Assembly: GCA_022578965.1 (NCBI GenBank)
Contig: MU400725.1
Coordinates: 1 to 64,000, forward strand
Direction of reading: 5' to 3'
DNA length: 64,000 nucleotides
Source: Xylaria sp. FL1777
Lineage: Eukaryota > Ascomycota > Sordariomycetes > Xylariales > Xylariaceae
The stretch's first letter is position 1. Each line of letters starts with the position of its first letter. Of this stretch, positions 23,484-33,924 are shown piece by piece. Below the pieces are notes generated by a model. The model was not told where the DNA came from, searched no databases, and saw only the letters and a list, made by a program, of their open reading frames with translations. Position numbers and translations under genes: made by a program.

Positions 23484-26120
23484 AGTTGCGACTTTGATCG
23501 GGTCCTCGGCCGGCGAGACAAGAAACGCCCGTCTCGTCGGTGCCTCGTAGAATAGTGGTCGCGACTAGTATCGCGATAGCCACGTTCAAGGGCGGAGGAG
23601 GCGAACTCGGCGCAATATGCACACACGCAAACCGCGCCCAACACTTACTCGCACAGTTATATGTACACTCACTCTCGCTCACACATATACACATATACAC
23701 ATGCACCCGCGCAAGCAAGCAGGCAAGCAAGCAAGCAGGGCACGTACGCACGCACTTGGGGGATCCGAGCGGGTCGGTAGTCAAGTTGCGCGCAGCTGGA
23801 TAGAGCGTTGAATTCACTTGCAGAAGTCGGGCGTCGGATTCATTTGCTCCATCTCTCCGTATACACGACTTTCTCTTCAGGCTTCGAGCTTCAGCTTTCG
23901 GCTGTGGGCGACAACCTCGTAAGCGATCAAAGCACTCCTATATGGCGATTCGGGGTTCAACAGTCATAGAACTGAAGACGATGCGGCATGCGTACCCGAC
24001 CGTTGTACACGATGTGATGCGTAGATATTGGAACTGCGGCGCGGCGGCGCGGTGTGCTGCGATGCGATGCGGGGGAGGAGGAAGCACAGTTGCCGAAGAT
24101 TGGCAGGTGATAAAGGATGGCTGGGGCACTGACACCCACTATCTGCGCAGATGGGTAGGTAAGTATATCAGAGACGGCCGTGGTAGGCTGCTGATGCTGC
24201 TGATGCTGCATATAAGCAAGCAATAATACCTAAGATAGGGCTCGGCCGGTAGGTAGGCAACGAGGCACATACGCTAGACAGGCGTAAAGCAATATAGGGC
24301 AAGCCAGTATGTAGGTATGTACCTGAGGGCAGCAATACATGGGATAGGTAGGTAAGCATGGGGCAAGCAAGTGAGGCAAGCAATTTGGAGGTGAGCAAGC
24401 TTCTCTACGTCTAAATCCAGGAAGAGGTAAGTATATGTATGTAGCTAACCTAGGTAGCTTTCCCGTTGGGTGTTATTGGGGGGAGGACCACTGCAGTTTG
24501 CCGTGTATGCCTGCTAATTACCTAGGTAGAATAGGTCACTGTGTTGTTGCACGTGAAGTGGTTGATGCGGGTCGAGGGGTTTGATTTGATGTAGTTTCGA
24601 GCAATTGAATTGGCCGTGTCCGGCGCCAACAGACAGGAAACGGAGATCACCAAGGGTGGCTTTTAGGTAACGGCTAGCGGTTAGCTGCGTATACTATAGG
24701 TAGGTATAGTACCTACTATGTAGGTGCTTATCAACACCAGTACCGCTTCACCGATAAGAGCTATCTGGTGTAGCAAATCAGCTGCTGATAAAAACAGGGG
24801 ATTTACAAACTTAACCATGCTGATCCTAAGCTCATTTAGCTACCTACTGCGTAATGTAAGCTAATATTCGCTTCTGTAACTGGTATAGGTTAGTACTAAT
24901 CGAATAGGTAGAGTAGACAGAAACTTTGAAAACTATATACTAATGTGTGAGTGAAACTTCTGTCCTCAATGGCAGCGCCGATCAGCCGTTGAGTGTAAAA
25001 TGGAAACCCCCACGTTTTCAATTTGAAGCCAACCTGTCAAAACTCAAAACTGCAAGACAAATCAAGTCAATCTCCACGTTTGTGGCTTACTGGTCCTTAC
25101 TGAGTGAGTACTTAAGGAGTAGTAGTGTAGGTATACTAAATGAGACAAGACACAGTAGTATGTACTGTCTATACCTACCTACATAAGGTACATAGGTATA
25201 ATTAGTAGAGACATATGTTTTGTGATTGATTGGGATTCCTTTAAGGAGATATTAGTTAGTACTAGTATACGGAAAAGCTAGGTAAGTACTTATGCGTAGT
25301 ACCTACCACTGTGCCATCCATTGCGTGATATTCCGCTCAAAATAATTGGAGCAGTGAGTGAGTGCATACCTGTTGCATGAAACAAAGGGGTTTTCTACCT
25401 GAAAGGAGAAGGAATTTGAACAGATATGATACCATGGTTTCAAAAACAAGGAGGATGTCGAATTGTTCGACATGCCAGGTCTTATCAAACCCTTGTTAAT
25501 TGAGCCGCATGAAATCACTAACCTAGGCTGGTCGATTGGTAGTTTGTTCTTAGAAGGTTAGAAGGAATCTATCTACGCTGTAAAGTCGAACTCACAATAT
25601 TATTAGAGTGGACTTTCACCCTCTGAGACCCCTCTAAACAGAATTCAGGTGCTACTATTGTAGAAGCGGGTGATTGCGGGACAAACCTAAGGATGCATCT
25701 TTCATTTTATAGCTCGAGTAATAGATAGCGTTCTCTGTCATCACAGCGCATATAGGTGTCAAGATACATACTGCGAAGGTAGGTATCACATACTGGGCTG
25801 TCTATAACAAGAAGAGCATGACATTGCTTCTTTCATTGCAACAGCCTCGCTAAAACAAGTCATTGTACAGCTTGAAAAACTGCGTGACGTTTATTCCACG
25901 GCATAGAAACGAAACGCCTTTTTTGTCCATGCAGGACTGATCTATGGGACAAAGCCTACTATATGTAGGAGTAACAATTTAACACAAGGCAACCAAAATC
26001 TTATTAAAGCTGACGACGCTTAGATCTACAAATTACACAATCCTACTTAGCAATCTCGAACCCTACGTAGCTGCCTTAGCAAAGACCGTCACTAACAACA
26101 CCAACAGTTGAGTAATAAGG
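23484..26120. other. Intergenic DNA with simple repeats and TAGGTA words
   Basis: About 2.6 kb. Near the regulator there are CACATATACA-type repeats (about 23660-23705) and AAGC/AGGC tandem units (about 23712-23738). From about 24160 to 25300 the words TAGGTAGG and TACCTACC recur often. TACCTAGGTA is at 24519-24528 and TACTGCGTA at 24845-24853. A 94-codon plus-strand frame at 23942-24226 is rich in Arg, Gly and Ala with no recognisable domain. I see no gene. Confidence 0.5.
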
Positions 26121-26612
26121 ATGCCTTTCACGCCTATAAACCCCGTACTAGTACGCCTAATAATGCCAAAGATGGATGCAGCCCCCAAGCCGGCGACATG
26201 CTCATATCTACCAATTTCAACACCATGTCTCGACGATAATGAACATATCAGTGAGAAAGATGACGTAGAAGAGCCACAGATGTGTAAAAAATGCTTCCTT
26301 TTTCCCGTTGAACCGAATCGACAAGCTTGTATAAGTTGTTTGGAATATGCCAGGGATTGCGCTCAAAGAAGACGATTAAAGCGCAAGTCTGAGGGTTTAT
26401 GCGTCGATTGCCCCAACTTTAAAGGTCCGGAGACAGTTCGGTGCGTGGAATGTCTAGCGAAGGGGAGGGCTCGAAAACAGAGAAGGAAGGTATTACTTCG
26501 AGAGACTCAGGAGCAGGCACAAGTTTATGAAGTCACGGACAGCCAGGCTAATCTTACTTCACAGCAAGTGTCTGGACGAGAGGACAGCCTAGATGTAGTA
26601 AGTCAGCATTAA
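26121..26612 (+). CDS. Small protein with two paired CxxC modules
   Basis: Intronless, 163 residues, ATG at 26121. Four CxxC motifs occur at 55-58 (CKKC), 70-73 (CISC), 94-97 (CVDC) and 108-111 (CVEC). They form two pairs, each with about 10 to 12 residues between its motifs. Each pair is followed by a basic stretch (AQRRRLKRK; KGRARKQRRK). This layout could bind two zinc ions and nucleic acid. Similar basic CxxC arrays occur in uncharacterised fungal proteins, but I cannot name the family. The N-terminal 50 residues and the Gln-rich C-terminus look disordered. The regular cysteine spacing is the main reason to believe it is a real gene; conservation was not tested. Confidence 0.5.
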   Translation: MPFTPINPVLVRLIMPKMDAAPKPATCSYLPISTPCLDDNEHISEKDDVEEPQMCKKCFLFPVEPNRQACISCLEYARDCAQRRRLKRKSEGLCVDCPNFKGPETVRCVECLAKGRARKQRRKVLLRETQEQAQVYEVTDSQANLTSQQVSGREDSLDVVSQH

Positions 26613-27212
26613 TACTATGCATTAGATAGATCATTAGTTCAGTTACTCTCGAATATTCTCGGAAGGCATCGATGTTTAACTTTACAGAAGAGTAGTCTCA
26701 TTTTACCTTAATACGACCAAGAAGTAACAATATTTCCTTCATATTCCCAGCTAAAGTATTTTATAGTGCTAATCAGGGCTCGAGTATGTAAATAGCAATA
26801 CACCTTTCCCTTCTCTTGCACTTGCTAATTCACCATGCCTGCTTCCCCAATTACTCATTGCCTGGGTAGGCACTTAGCTACTTGAGTGATAATTACCTGA
26901 CCTAGGCGGGTATCAATGGACCTGGCACTTAGACACCAATCCTATACCTAGCACATACACGATATCTTAAGACCCTGATTTTAGGACTTGAGCTTCTCAT
27001 ACAAATTACCTAGGCACCTACTTACATCCTATAATACTCCCTAATCTCGTTCGATATTCATGTATTGCATGCCTCTCAAAGCCTATATGATCCTTCTAGC
27101 ATGAATACTATCTCTGTGCTTCAGCTACCTACGTCCTGTGTGCTCATCAGTTTGCCATGCTCTAATATGTACTTCAGCACCCGTACCACTACATTTGTAA
27201 CAATAACTAGCT
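26613..27212. other. AT-rich intergenic DNA
   Basis: No gene seen. Incomplete copies of the TACCTAGG word occur near 26902 and 27008. A 72-codon plus-strand frame starts at 27065 without recognisable features. Confidence 0.5.
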
Positions 27213-27707
27213 ATGCCGAGCATGGTGAGGTATCCCGACGCGACAAGTTTAAGCGCATGCATTACTACACCAGACCGTGGTAGCCATATGCATTCAGCCG
27301 GATTCTCTCACGAATTTCGTACGAAGCCCTTGAAGTTTAGATCTACCGTTCATAAACCCAGATACTCCGAGCAGCACCAACAATATCTGAAAGACTCATA
27401 GGAAGGGCTCGTAGAAAGTACCCCACCGGAGGATGCTAGTGTGGATGAGGTTCGCAGTTGGATGCTGCAGATTTTTCACCGGCGATGCCATCCGGATCCT
27501 AAGGTGAGAAGAATAGATCGGCATTAGAGAGTTTCCAATCTTGGCGATAAGTTGGAAGAACGTTCGGACTGGAACGAAGCCACTGATATTCTACATTCAC
27601 TTAGAAAGCTCTCGATGGATTCTACTGGAAAGGCAGGCATCTCCACTCTCAGCGCCGGTACGTCGTTCTACGCCTGCGATTTCGCCGCGAACCTTACGGA
27701 TTCATGA
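27213..27707 (+). pseudogene. Possible decayed coding frame with two in-frame TAG codons
   Basis: One plus-strand frame stays open for 165 codons from 27213 to a TGA at 27705-27707 except for TAG at 27399-27401 and 27525-27527. The blocks between the stops look protein-like, for example EDASVDEVRSWMLQIFHRR and EERSDWNEATDILHSLRKLS. Both TAGs could come from CAG by a C to T change. Alternatively the first TAG is the end of an intron (ACTCATAG), but the second would need a 24-bp intron, too short to be spliced. Family unknown. It may be the 5' part of the lysine-rich gene that follows. Confidence 0.3.
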
Positions 27708-27873
27708 TTGCCCATGACATTCATGATGCTGTCAAGGTATGGTGATTGTACAAACCAGCTACCTGCCACAATCCGCGTCCAATATAGCGTTAAACATCTA
27801 ACCTTCTCCTCTAAACTATCATATAGGCTGATAAAGAAGGCGGTGATACGCCTTGCTAACTAAATTCTCACAG

Positions 27874-28566
27874 GCGTCCCGCAAACGAGCCCATAACCGA
27901 GAGAAAGAATTTAGGAAATCCATAAGAAAAGGCAAGAAATTGAATAGGAAACCCACTGCCGAATCAGCTCCGACGTCCGCGACGCAAGTACATTGTCCAC
28001 TGCAGCCTCACGCTCAGTCTCGAGACAGAGCGACTAGGAGGGATAAACGAAAGAAGATTAAATATGAGCAAACGTCTAATGCCAATGTTTGCCGCGAAAC
28101 AGACCAATTGGGAAGAGATGAAGCTCAGGAAGTCGAGAGCAGCACAATAAATGCGAAGACGAAACTCGTGAAGACCTCCGCCACGAATACCGGAACAACG
28201 TCATCGAGAACAATAGCGGCGGCGTCGTCCTCCCCGTCCGACGTTAAAGACTCACTCCGAAACCCAATCTCAGAGCCAAAAAGAACGAAGACCAAAGAAA
28301 AGAAAGCAAAAAAGAAGACGAGATGGAAGAAGGCCATGGCTAGTCTAGAGTCGCTAGGCAGCACCGCGGCCCCTCTCGGGGATCTGGAGCCCATGCGTCT
28401 CATCGACGCAGATGAATTTCGCCTCGAATCACCCGAGGACACGAACTGTTCTGGTGCTCCACCGTTCACACCGGATCTAGACTCCGGCAAGCAAGACGTA
28501 AAGACGGGGAGAAGGGGGAAACGAGCAAGAAAAGGGAAAAGGGGGAGCAAGGCGAACGAGAATTAG
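27874..28566 (+). CDS. Lysine-rich hypothetical protein, 3' exon
   Basis: An open frame of 230 codons to the stop at 28566. There is no ATG near its start. Instead a good 3' splice site precedes it (GCTAAC branch at 27855-27860, TCTCACAG ending at 27873), so this is best read as a terminal exon. The product is highly basic and low in complexity: basic clusters (KEFRKSIRKGKKLNRK; RRDKRKKIKYEQ; KTKEKKAKKKTRWKKAM), an acidic block (about 28370-28440) and a Lys/Arg/Gly tail (TGRRGKRARKGKRGSK). This suggests a nuclear or nucleolar disordered protein, but no domain supports it. Upstream exons are uncertain; the interrupted frame at 27213-27707 may be part of the same gene. Confidence 0.4.
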   Translation, partial: ASRKRAHNREKEFRKSIRKGKKLNRKPTAESAPTSATQVHCPLQPHAQSRDRATRRDKRKKIKYEQTSNANVCRETDQLGRDEAQEVESSTINAKTKLVKTSATNTGTTSSRTIAAASSSPSDVKDSLRNPISEPKRTKTKEKKAKKKTRWKKAMASLESLGSTAAPLGDLEPMRLIDADEFRLESPEDTNCSGAPPFTPDLDSGKQDVKTGRRGKRARKGKRGSKANEN

Positions 28567-29233
28567 AGGCATAAGTGAGCCACCCAGATGAAACCAAACG
28601 GCGACGGTATGCCGGTGGAAGAGGAACAGCATCTCTGAAAACTCTTGAGTATTAACATTCTCGAATCTCATGAAGACCGTCCTAGAAATATTACATACTT
28701 ACCTATGTATACTCATAATGGCTCCTAGTTGAGTTGATACGTCGATTACTTCTTGAAAAGAATAAAACTGTTATGAGATCAAAGTCTGATTAGGAATTAT
28801 GTGCATCATGATTGATTCTTCCTATACCAATAGCTCCAGGGCACGTCCATCTCGACTCGTAATATCAAACCTGCCAGAAATACCCAAGTACCAGTTCTAC
28901 GTTAACAAATTCACAAGCGCTTATACCATTGACCTATACACAGTGATTCGTCATATGATATTTCCTAAAAGAGGGGTTACAATACACGCTTCCTAGTCTC
29001 AAAACTAGACCTCGGGAACGAATCGCTCATGCTATCCATAATACTCATACAATACTTCCCATAGTTATCCAGTCCTGCCATCGCCAACGTCGCCAAATAA
29101 AGAGGTCTTCGCAATTCTGCCAATGGTATGATGACTCGGGGAACTGAAACAATACTGTTTCTATCTTGTCTGTCCTCCTCGATGGGCTTGCTAGAAATGA
29201 GCTCCAATCTGCTGTCATTGCATGGTAGTAGAT
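28567..29233. other. Intergenic DNA
   Basis: A 76-codon minus-strand frame at 28977-29207 could be a further exon of the small gene at 29234-29548, but I could not settle a splice. Nothing else seen. Confidence 0.4.
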
Positions 29234-29548
29234 CTATGACGCGATTTCAGAGTCCTGATCAATGCCACATGATTCAGGAGGACGATAAGCTTTAGGAGTC
29301 TTGTGGGTTTCGCTCGGGATGAAAACATCATAGATGGCAGATGCCCTGGAATCCGTAGTGGATTTCGTCGTGCCGCTGACCGTGAGGTCCGAGTGTTCGT
29401 TTTCACCCTGAAAGTCCCTTCTATCTTCAAGGGGTTCAGTCCAGTTGTTACCGCCGTAGTTGAAATAGCCGTCGGAGAGTTCAGATTCCTCTAGCCACGC
29501 CTTTATCTCCTTGAGAATTTCCATACCTTTTTCCAGATCGTGGGCCAT
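29234..29548 (-). CDS. Hypothetical small acidic protein
   Basis: Open frame of 104 residues with an ATG, starting 58 bp after the stop of the NTF2-like gene on the same strand. The N-terminus (MAHDLEKGMEILKEIKAWLE) looks helical and amphipathic; the rest is acidic and Ser/Thr-rich. I do not recognise a family. It may be a short gene, the first exon of a longer gene running to about 28977, or non-coding sequence in the neighbour's 3' region. Confidence 0.25.
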   Translation of the reverse strand: MAHDLEKGMEILKEIKAWLEESELSDGYFNYGGNNWTEPLEDRRDFQGENEHSDLTVSGTTKSTTDSRASAIYDVFIPSETHKTPKAYRPPESCGIDQDSEIAS

Positions 29549-29605
29549 CGGTTGCTGATCTTGCCGTGGTTGATCAAAGGAGAAAGCCCAGATGAAAGGA
29601 TAGTA

Positions 29606-30444
29606 CTAATAGCCCTCGCGGGCGTTTGTCTTGCTATTCTCGTTTGCCTTGGTTAGACCGCGCTCGTAGACCGATGTAACTGGCCAGAGGACAGCGACGC
29701 CGACAGCAGACAGGAAAGTCGCGAAGAGTTGCCATAGGTAATAGAGTAGGGAAGCACCGAAAGGCGCAATGAACTTGAGCATGTCGTTGACTTGATAATG
29801 GTCCTGCTGGCCACGGATGAAATAACGCTTCTCTGGTGATATAGTCTTGTTCTCGCCGTCATCATTTCTTGCGGACTCTCCCTGGGACAGCAGCGGCTGT
29901 TTGTTCTCATCCACTGGTAGATAAGCCAGGTTCAGTAAGCACACTAGTCGAACGTTGGCCTGCCATAGAGAAAAGGGCACGATCCAAATTGTGAACGTCT
30001 GTCGAATAGTGGCGTAGAGGGAATTCGTTCGTCTATCGAATGCTAAAAAGAACCTCAGTTGTTAAACCGGTATCTATCATTTCATTTGGATAGTCTTATG
30101 GCAGATGATTGGTTTTTCTGATGGACGTTGAAGCTCCGTAAAGGGGGATGCTTTCTCTGAGAATGTGACTTACATGTGGAATCAACTTGAAGCAGAATCT
30201 TAGGACTCAGAATCTTATACCATTGATAGATAAGCTTCACGAGATAACGCGAATTAATTGTCCACCGAGTGTTTGTGAAAGGTATTCGGACCTGTCTCGA
30301 TTCGAACGCGGGCACACGACAGAATGGGTGGACGAAGTAGGCATTCGGAAGAAAATAGTCGTTTAGGGCTTTCTCTTGCTCTTTGCGGGTGCCTTGTGTT
30401 AATGATCGGATAACATCCGAAATCTCTACTTCTGGATTCTCCAT
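29606..30444 (-). CDS. SigF-like / NTF2-like domain protein
   Basis: Two exons, 30444-30174 and 30042-29606, separated by a 131-bp intron (donor GTAAGT, acceptor TTTTTAG), give 235 residues. The N-terminus (ENPEVEISDVIRSLTQGT, then FLPNAYFVHPFCRVPAF) is the start of the NTF2-like fold that fungal annotations call SigF-like. After the splice, SLYATIRQTFTIWIVPF completes the strand-rich core. The segment QQDHYQVNDMLKFIAPFG precedes a hydrophobic C-terminal stretch (about residues 185-215) that could anchor it in a membrane. No catalytic residues are known for this fungal group, so the function is unknown. The ATG at 30444 starts the conserved N-terminus. Confidence 0.75.
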
Positions 30445-31362
30445 TGTATAGAGATTTGCTGCAAGAGCTTCGGGGTATCACGGCTGCGCGCAAGAGCAGA
30501 TGTGGAAAGTATAGCTTTTATTCACGGATTGAACTAAGTCAACCGCGCAGTATAAAGTAACAAAAATAGATGTTCGGTATACTAAGGTATTTTAATCATA
30601 TCAACCAAGCTGTTGTTAAAATGTAAGACCCAAGGGTAGGTAGCAGAGGTTTACTACGTATGAGTTAATGTTGATGATGTCATGATTGATCATAAGTGCT
30701 AAACCTACTGTTAGGTCCCCACCAACTTCACATGTGAATGAGCAACTTGAAATGCATATCATGTACCTAGGTAAGCAATGCGTTTACCATGTATATCCGA
30801 GGAGAAATATTCACAATGCTTCATGATTATAAGTACGATTGACATAATAAATAACCACGATTTATAGACTTCATTGAGTGGGCTTCCAAGTGTTGGCCAT
30901 AACCACGACAAATCCTCAGATACGCTCTAACCGAAGAGGTCTGGGCTCGGAATTGGCTAGGCAAGTAAGTCAGAAAGTAGTACAGGGACCTCATAGAGTC
31001 ACGGATGAGGTCCTGCAGTGGAAAAATACCGTAATTGCTATGAAATTACAGCTTCTGGGTATATTATACAGAACGGATCGCAAAGCTATCCAACAGGTAT
31101 TCCAAGTTCTCGCCAACCAAGTCAGGAACCAATACAAACTCCAGAAATGCGAATCCCCAGTGCCCTTGCCCGAGATATTGCGGCAACCTTATCACAGTTC
31201 CTTGACAATCGTCCACTCTCCCATAAACCATAATAGCCCGGAGCCTTATCGCCAAATGGCGCAGAGTGAACCCAATATGTGCCGTATTCCTATACATAAA
31301 CATGTCGTCTATCATTTACACGTAACTTCCTTCTCATGGCCAGTGAGTGTTCTTCATATAGC
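30445..31362. other. Intergenic DNA, one unsupported long frame
   Basis: The plus-strand frame 30878-31408 (176 codons) begins at a GTG, overlaps the 3' end of the next minus-strand gene and matches nothing I know. An overlapping frame at 31018-31233 is no better. TACCTAGGTA is at 30764-30773. No gene called. Confidence 0.45.
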
Positions 31363-32088
31363 TCACGCCCTTGAGCGACTCCTTTGCCGACTCACGTCCC
31401 GTATATAGACGTCTTCTCTGTATGGGCTCCTCCGATCATCGCTGCGTCTCGTGCGCTGACTCCTCATACTGTCCCTCCTTCTCCGCGGTGGTGTAGGGTC
31501 CTCCTCGACGACAATCATATCCTCCCCGTCACTCAGCACGCTTCTGGGCGGCGGCGGCGTACGGCCCATGCTACGGTCCCTGGGGCGGGACCGGGACCGG
31601 GACCTCGTCTGAAACTCCTCGACGATAATCTGGTCTTCATGCTCGACCTGAACGGGGACAACTCTCTCCCTCTCCCGTCGAATCTCGATCTTCTCGTGCC
31701 GCGGGGAATGTCTGCTGCGCCGATGATGTCTGCGCGGGGGCCCGCGTGGTCGCGAGTGCCACGATACCACGGATGCTGTCCCACCACCGACCGACCCTTC
31801 CTCTAGCATCCGTGGGCCCTGTCCCATGGTTATGCACCAGTATATGAAAGCGAGAAGTAGAAGGAACCCGGCCACCGAACCGAGGACGATACCAACGACG
31901 GTCCCAGAGTCGGGGCCGAATGGGGCGTTCCCGTAACCCTGGGGCACTGTGGTGGCCCCTACGAGGCTGCGGGATTCGAGTGTTCCGGGACTCTTGAATA
32001 CATGTACAGGGTAGCGCAGCTGTGTCGGGCGGATTGAGAAGAAAGATCGTGCTAATGCACCATCGGGCGTAGAGAAGAGCGGCGGCAT
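31363..32088 (-). CDS. Single-pass membrane protein with Arg/Ser-rich cytosolic tail
   Basis: Intronless, 241 residues. A moderately hydrophobic N-terminal half is followed by one clear membrane segment (about 63-86, GTVVGIVLGSVAGFLLLLAF and on to YWC). After it comes a long, very basic tail with RPRGPPRRHHRRSRHSPRHE, RSRSRSRPRDRS and a C-terminal RQRSRSRA, broken by acidic blocks (EDQIIVEEF; DGEDMIVVEEDPTPP). The gly-rich membrane helix resembles fungal sensor-like or mucin-like proteins, but there is no long Ser/Thr ectodomain and no clear signal peptide. Similar proteins are common as hypothetical entries in Pezizomycotina. Role unknown. The 5' region has a 12-unit GAC repeat about 180 bp upstream of the start codon. 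Confidence 0.65.
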   Translation of the reverse strand: MPPLFSTPDGALARSFFSIRPTQLRYPVHVFKSPGTLESRSLVGATTVPQGYGNAPFGPDSGTVVGIVLGSVAGFLLLLAFIYWCITMGQGPRMLEEGSVGGGTASVVSWHSRPRGPPRRHHRRSRHSPRHEKIEIRRERERVVPVQVEHEDQIIVEEFQTRSRSRSRPRDRSMGRTPPPPRSVLSDGEDMIVVEEDPTPPRRRRDSMRSQRTRRSDDRRSPYREDVYIRDVSRQRSRSRA

Positions 32089-32270
32089 TCCGTCGCCAGA
32101 GTTTATTGTTGCAGACTAGAAGTTGAATCCGAGAATGTTGTCATTCGCGAATTCAAGGTCGCGCACGATGAGGGGTGGTGCTACGGGCGTTGATAAAACG
32201 TGGGGTGCGATGCGATGCGATTAGGTCTGTCGATTCGGGACGGCGAGAGTAGGTACAACGATGACGGCGA

Positions 32271-32271
<1 letters not shown>

Positions 32272-32307
<36 letters not shown>
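32272..32307. repeat. GAC trinucleotide microsatellite, 12 units
   Basis: Twelve uninterrupted GAC units, upstream of the membrane protein gene that starts at 32088 on the minus strand (where it reads GTC). It likely lies in the promoter or 5' UTR and may vary in length between isolates. Confidence 0.9.
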
Positions 32308-32312
<5 letters not shown>

Positions 32313-33924
32313 TGAAGGACGAGAGCGCTGTTGTTTCCGGCGTACCCGGGCGATTACTATTGAATGTGGGAGTGCACCTAGACAAGCGAGTATGAAATAA
32401 AATAAGTTGAAGATTGGAGGTGAAACGCGTTGGCTAAGCGCTCGACTGCGGGCGACGAATGATGGACGGCACGATTGAGCTCTCCTCTCCCACTGCTTGT
32501 TGCTGCATATGGCGCAAATGGGAGGCTGGGGTCGTTGGGAGATGGACGCTAGGCGAGCTCGCTAGCAGGGGTTGTGAAGGGTGTTTGCAGTGGGTGTTTG
32601 CAGCGTAGATTAACAACCAAACAAACCCCGCCAACAAAGTTGAAAATCTTGTATAGAGTAGATAGAGCTATTAGAGCTATGTAACTTGCTAAGTTTTCTA
32701 CTGGCTCTTATCATTCTTACTACCTAGGCACTTAGATATTTAGACATTGTTGTCATAACTAAAGTATGTATTTGTTAGAATTTATTTAAACCTGCAGTAA
32801 AGGGAACACCAATCTATATGCCTAAGTGCTTCGTCCATCATCTGGAGAGAAACCTATACATACCTAGGTAGAGGGTGTATCGCGTTAGATTGTTGAAGTT
32901 TGACAGAGAAAGTTCCTTTAAGTGAGAGATAAATCACAACATTAAGAACAAAGATGACAAGTCAGTTCATTGGCAAGGGAGAGATACCATCCATAAAGCC
33001 GTTCTTCTAGGCAACACTTATTCCTGATCACTAATCGTAAACCGTTTAGTTGAGCTCAACCTGCTCAGATATCTTCTCATAGGATGGCTCAACAAAATTG
33101 GTCAACAAAATCGCAACATCATTTATACCTTAGCTCATTAATTAGTAGTAATATCGTTCTACTATCCCAAGTCTATCAAGCATCGACAACATACAATACG
33201 CAATTGATTTGCGATTACGAAGACCTCGCACATCTCCAACACCGAAGTGTCAGGGGTCGTAATTGGTCTGCATTACAGTCACCTGACAGCGCGACACGAA
33301 ATGACCGAGCACCCCACGAAGTCTGTCGCGGTTCCGCGTCCGTGAGGGGGGGGGGGGGGGGGACTGTTTGGGCGGGGTACCTATCTAGTATCTGTCAGAA
33401 TGAGATGAGTCATTCAACTTCCTCCGTTTCCTTCGTCCATAATGGGCAATCCCAAATACGGAGAACACGAACTACATACGAGCTGTGAAGGATCCAATCA
33501 GGCCCGCTGGCCAAGCCTCTAAGTTTCAAATCTTAAGCCACTAACACGCATGGTGTGAGAATGGTGTATGGAGAAACCGTGTCTAGGATCTAAAGCTGAT
33601 AAGTTGAGGCATGGATATGAAAGACGGCCCTCGGGCACCTGAGAAGACCGATCCCAACAAGTCGATGGCGGTCAGACACAACCTGGCGCCAATAAGGCTT
33701 GAGAGTCAGTGGTAATATGTGTTGTGGTTAAGCGTTGTGCTACCCAAATATGTCTTACATCTTTTGTATATATAGAGCTGTGTGCTTTGCTTAGTTATTC
33801 GATCTCAGGTACCTCCTTCATAGCACGCTTCAATATTAACTAGCACTCTCCCTTATATCAATATTCCCTTCTCGTTCTTCCTTCGTAAGAGAGATTCAAT
33901 CTTCTCATTCATTCGTCTGCTAAG
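32308..33924. other. Intergenic DNA
   Basis: No gene supported. A 134-codon plus-strand frame at 33084-33488 runs through a 17-G tract, which makes it unreliable. TACCTAGGTA is at 32861-32870. The last few hundred bases are pyrimidine-rich (TTCTCGTTCTTCCTTCG near 33870) and form the promoter and 5' UTR of the GFA gene. Confidence 0.5.
33346..33362. repeat. Poly-G tract, 17 G
   Basis: An uninterrupted run of 17 G on the plus strand in intergenic DNA. Long G runs are rare in fungal genomes and error-prone in sequencing, so the exact length is uncertain. Confidence 0.85.

Noticed and set aside
30878..31408. 176-codon plus-strand frame
   Set aside because: Begins at GTG, overlaps the 3' end of a supported gene and matches no family I know.
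33084..33488. 134-codon plus-strand frame
   Set aside because: Runs through a 17-G tract whose length is unreliable; no domain.
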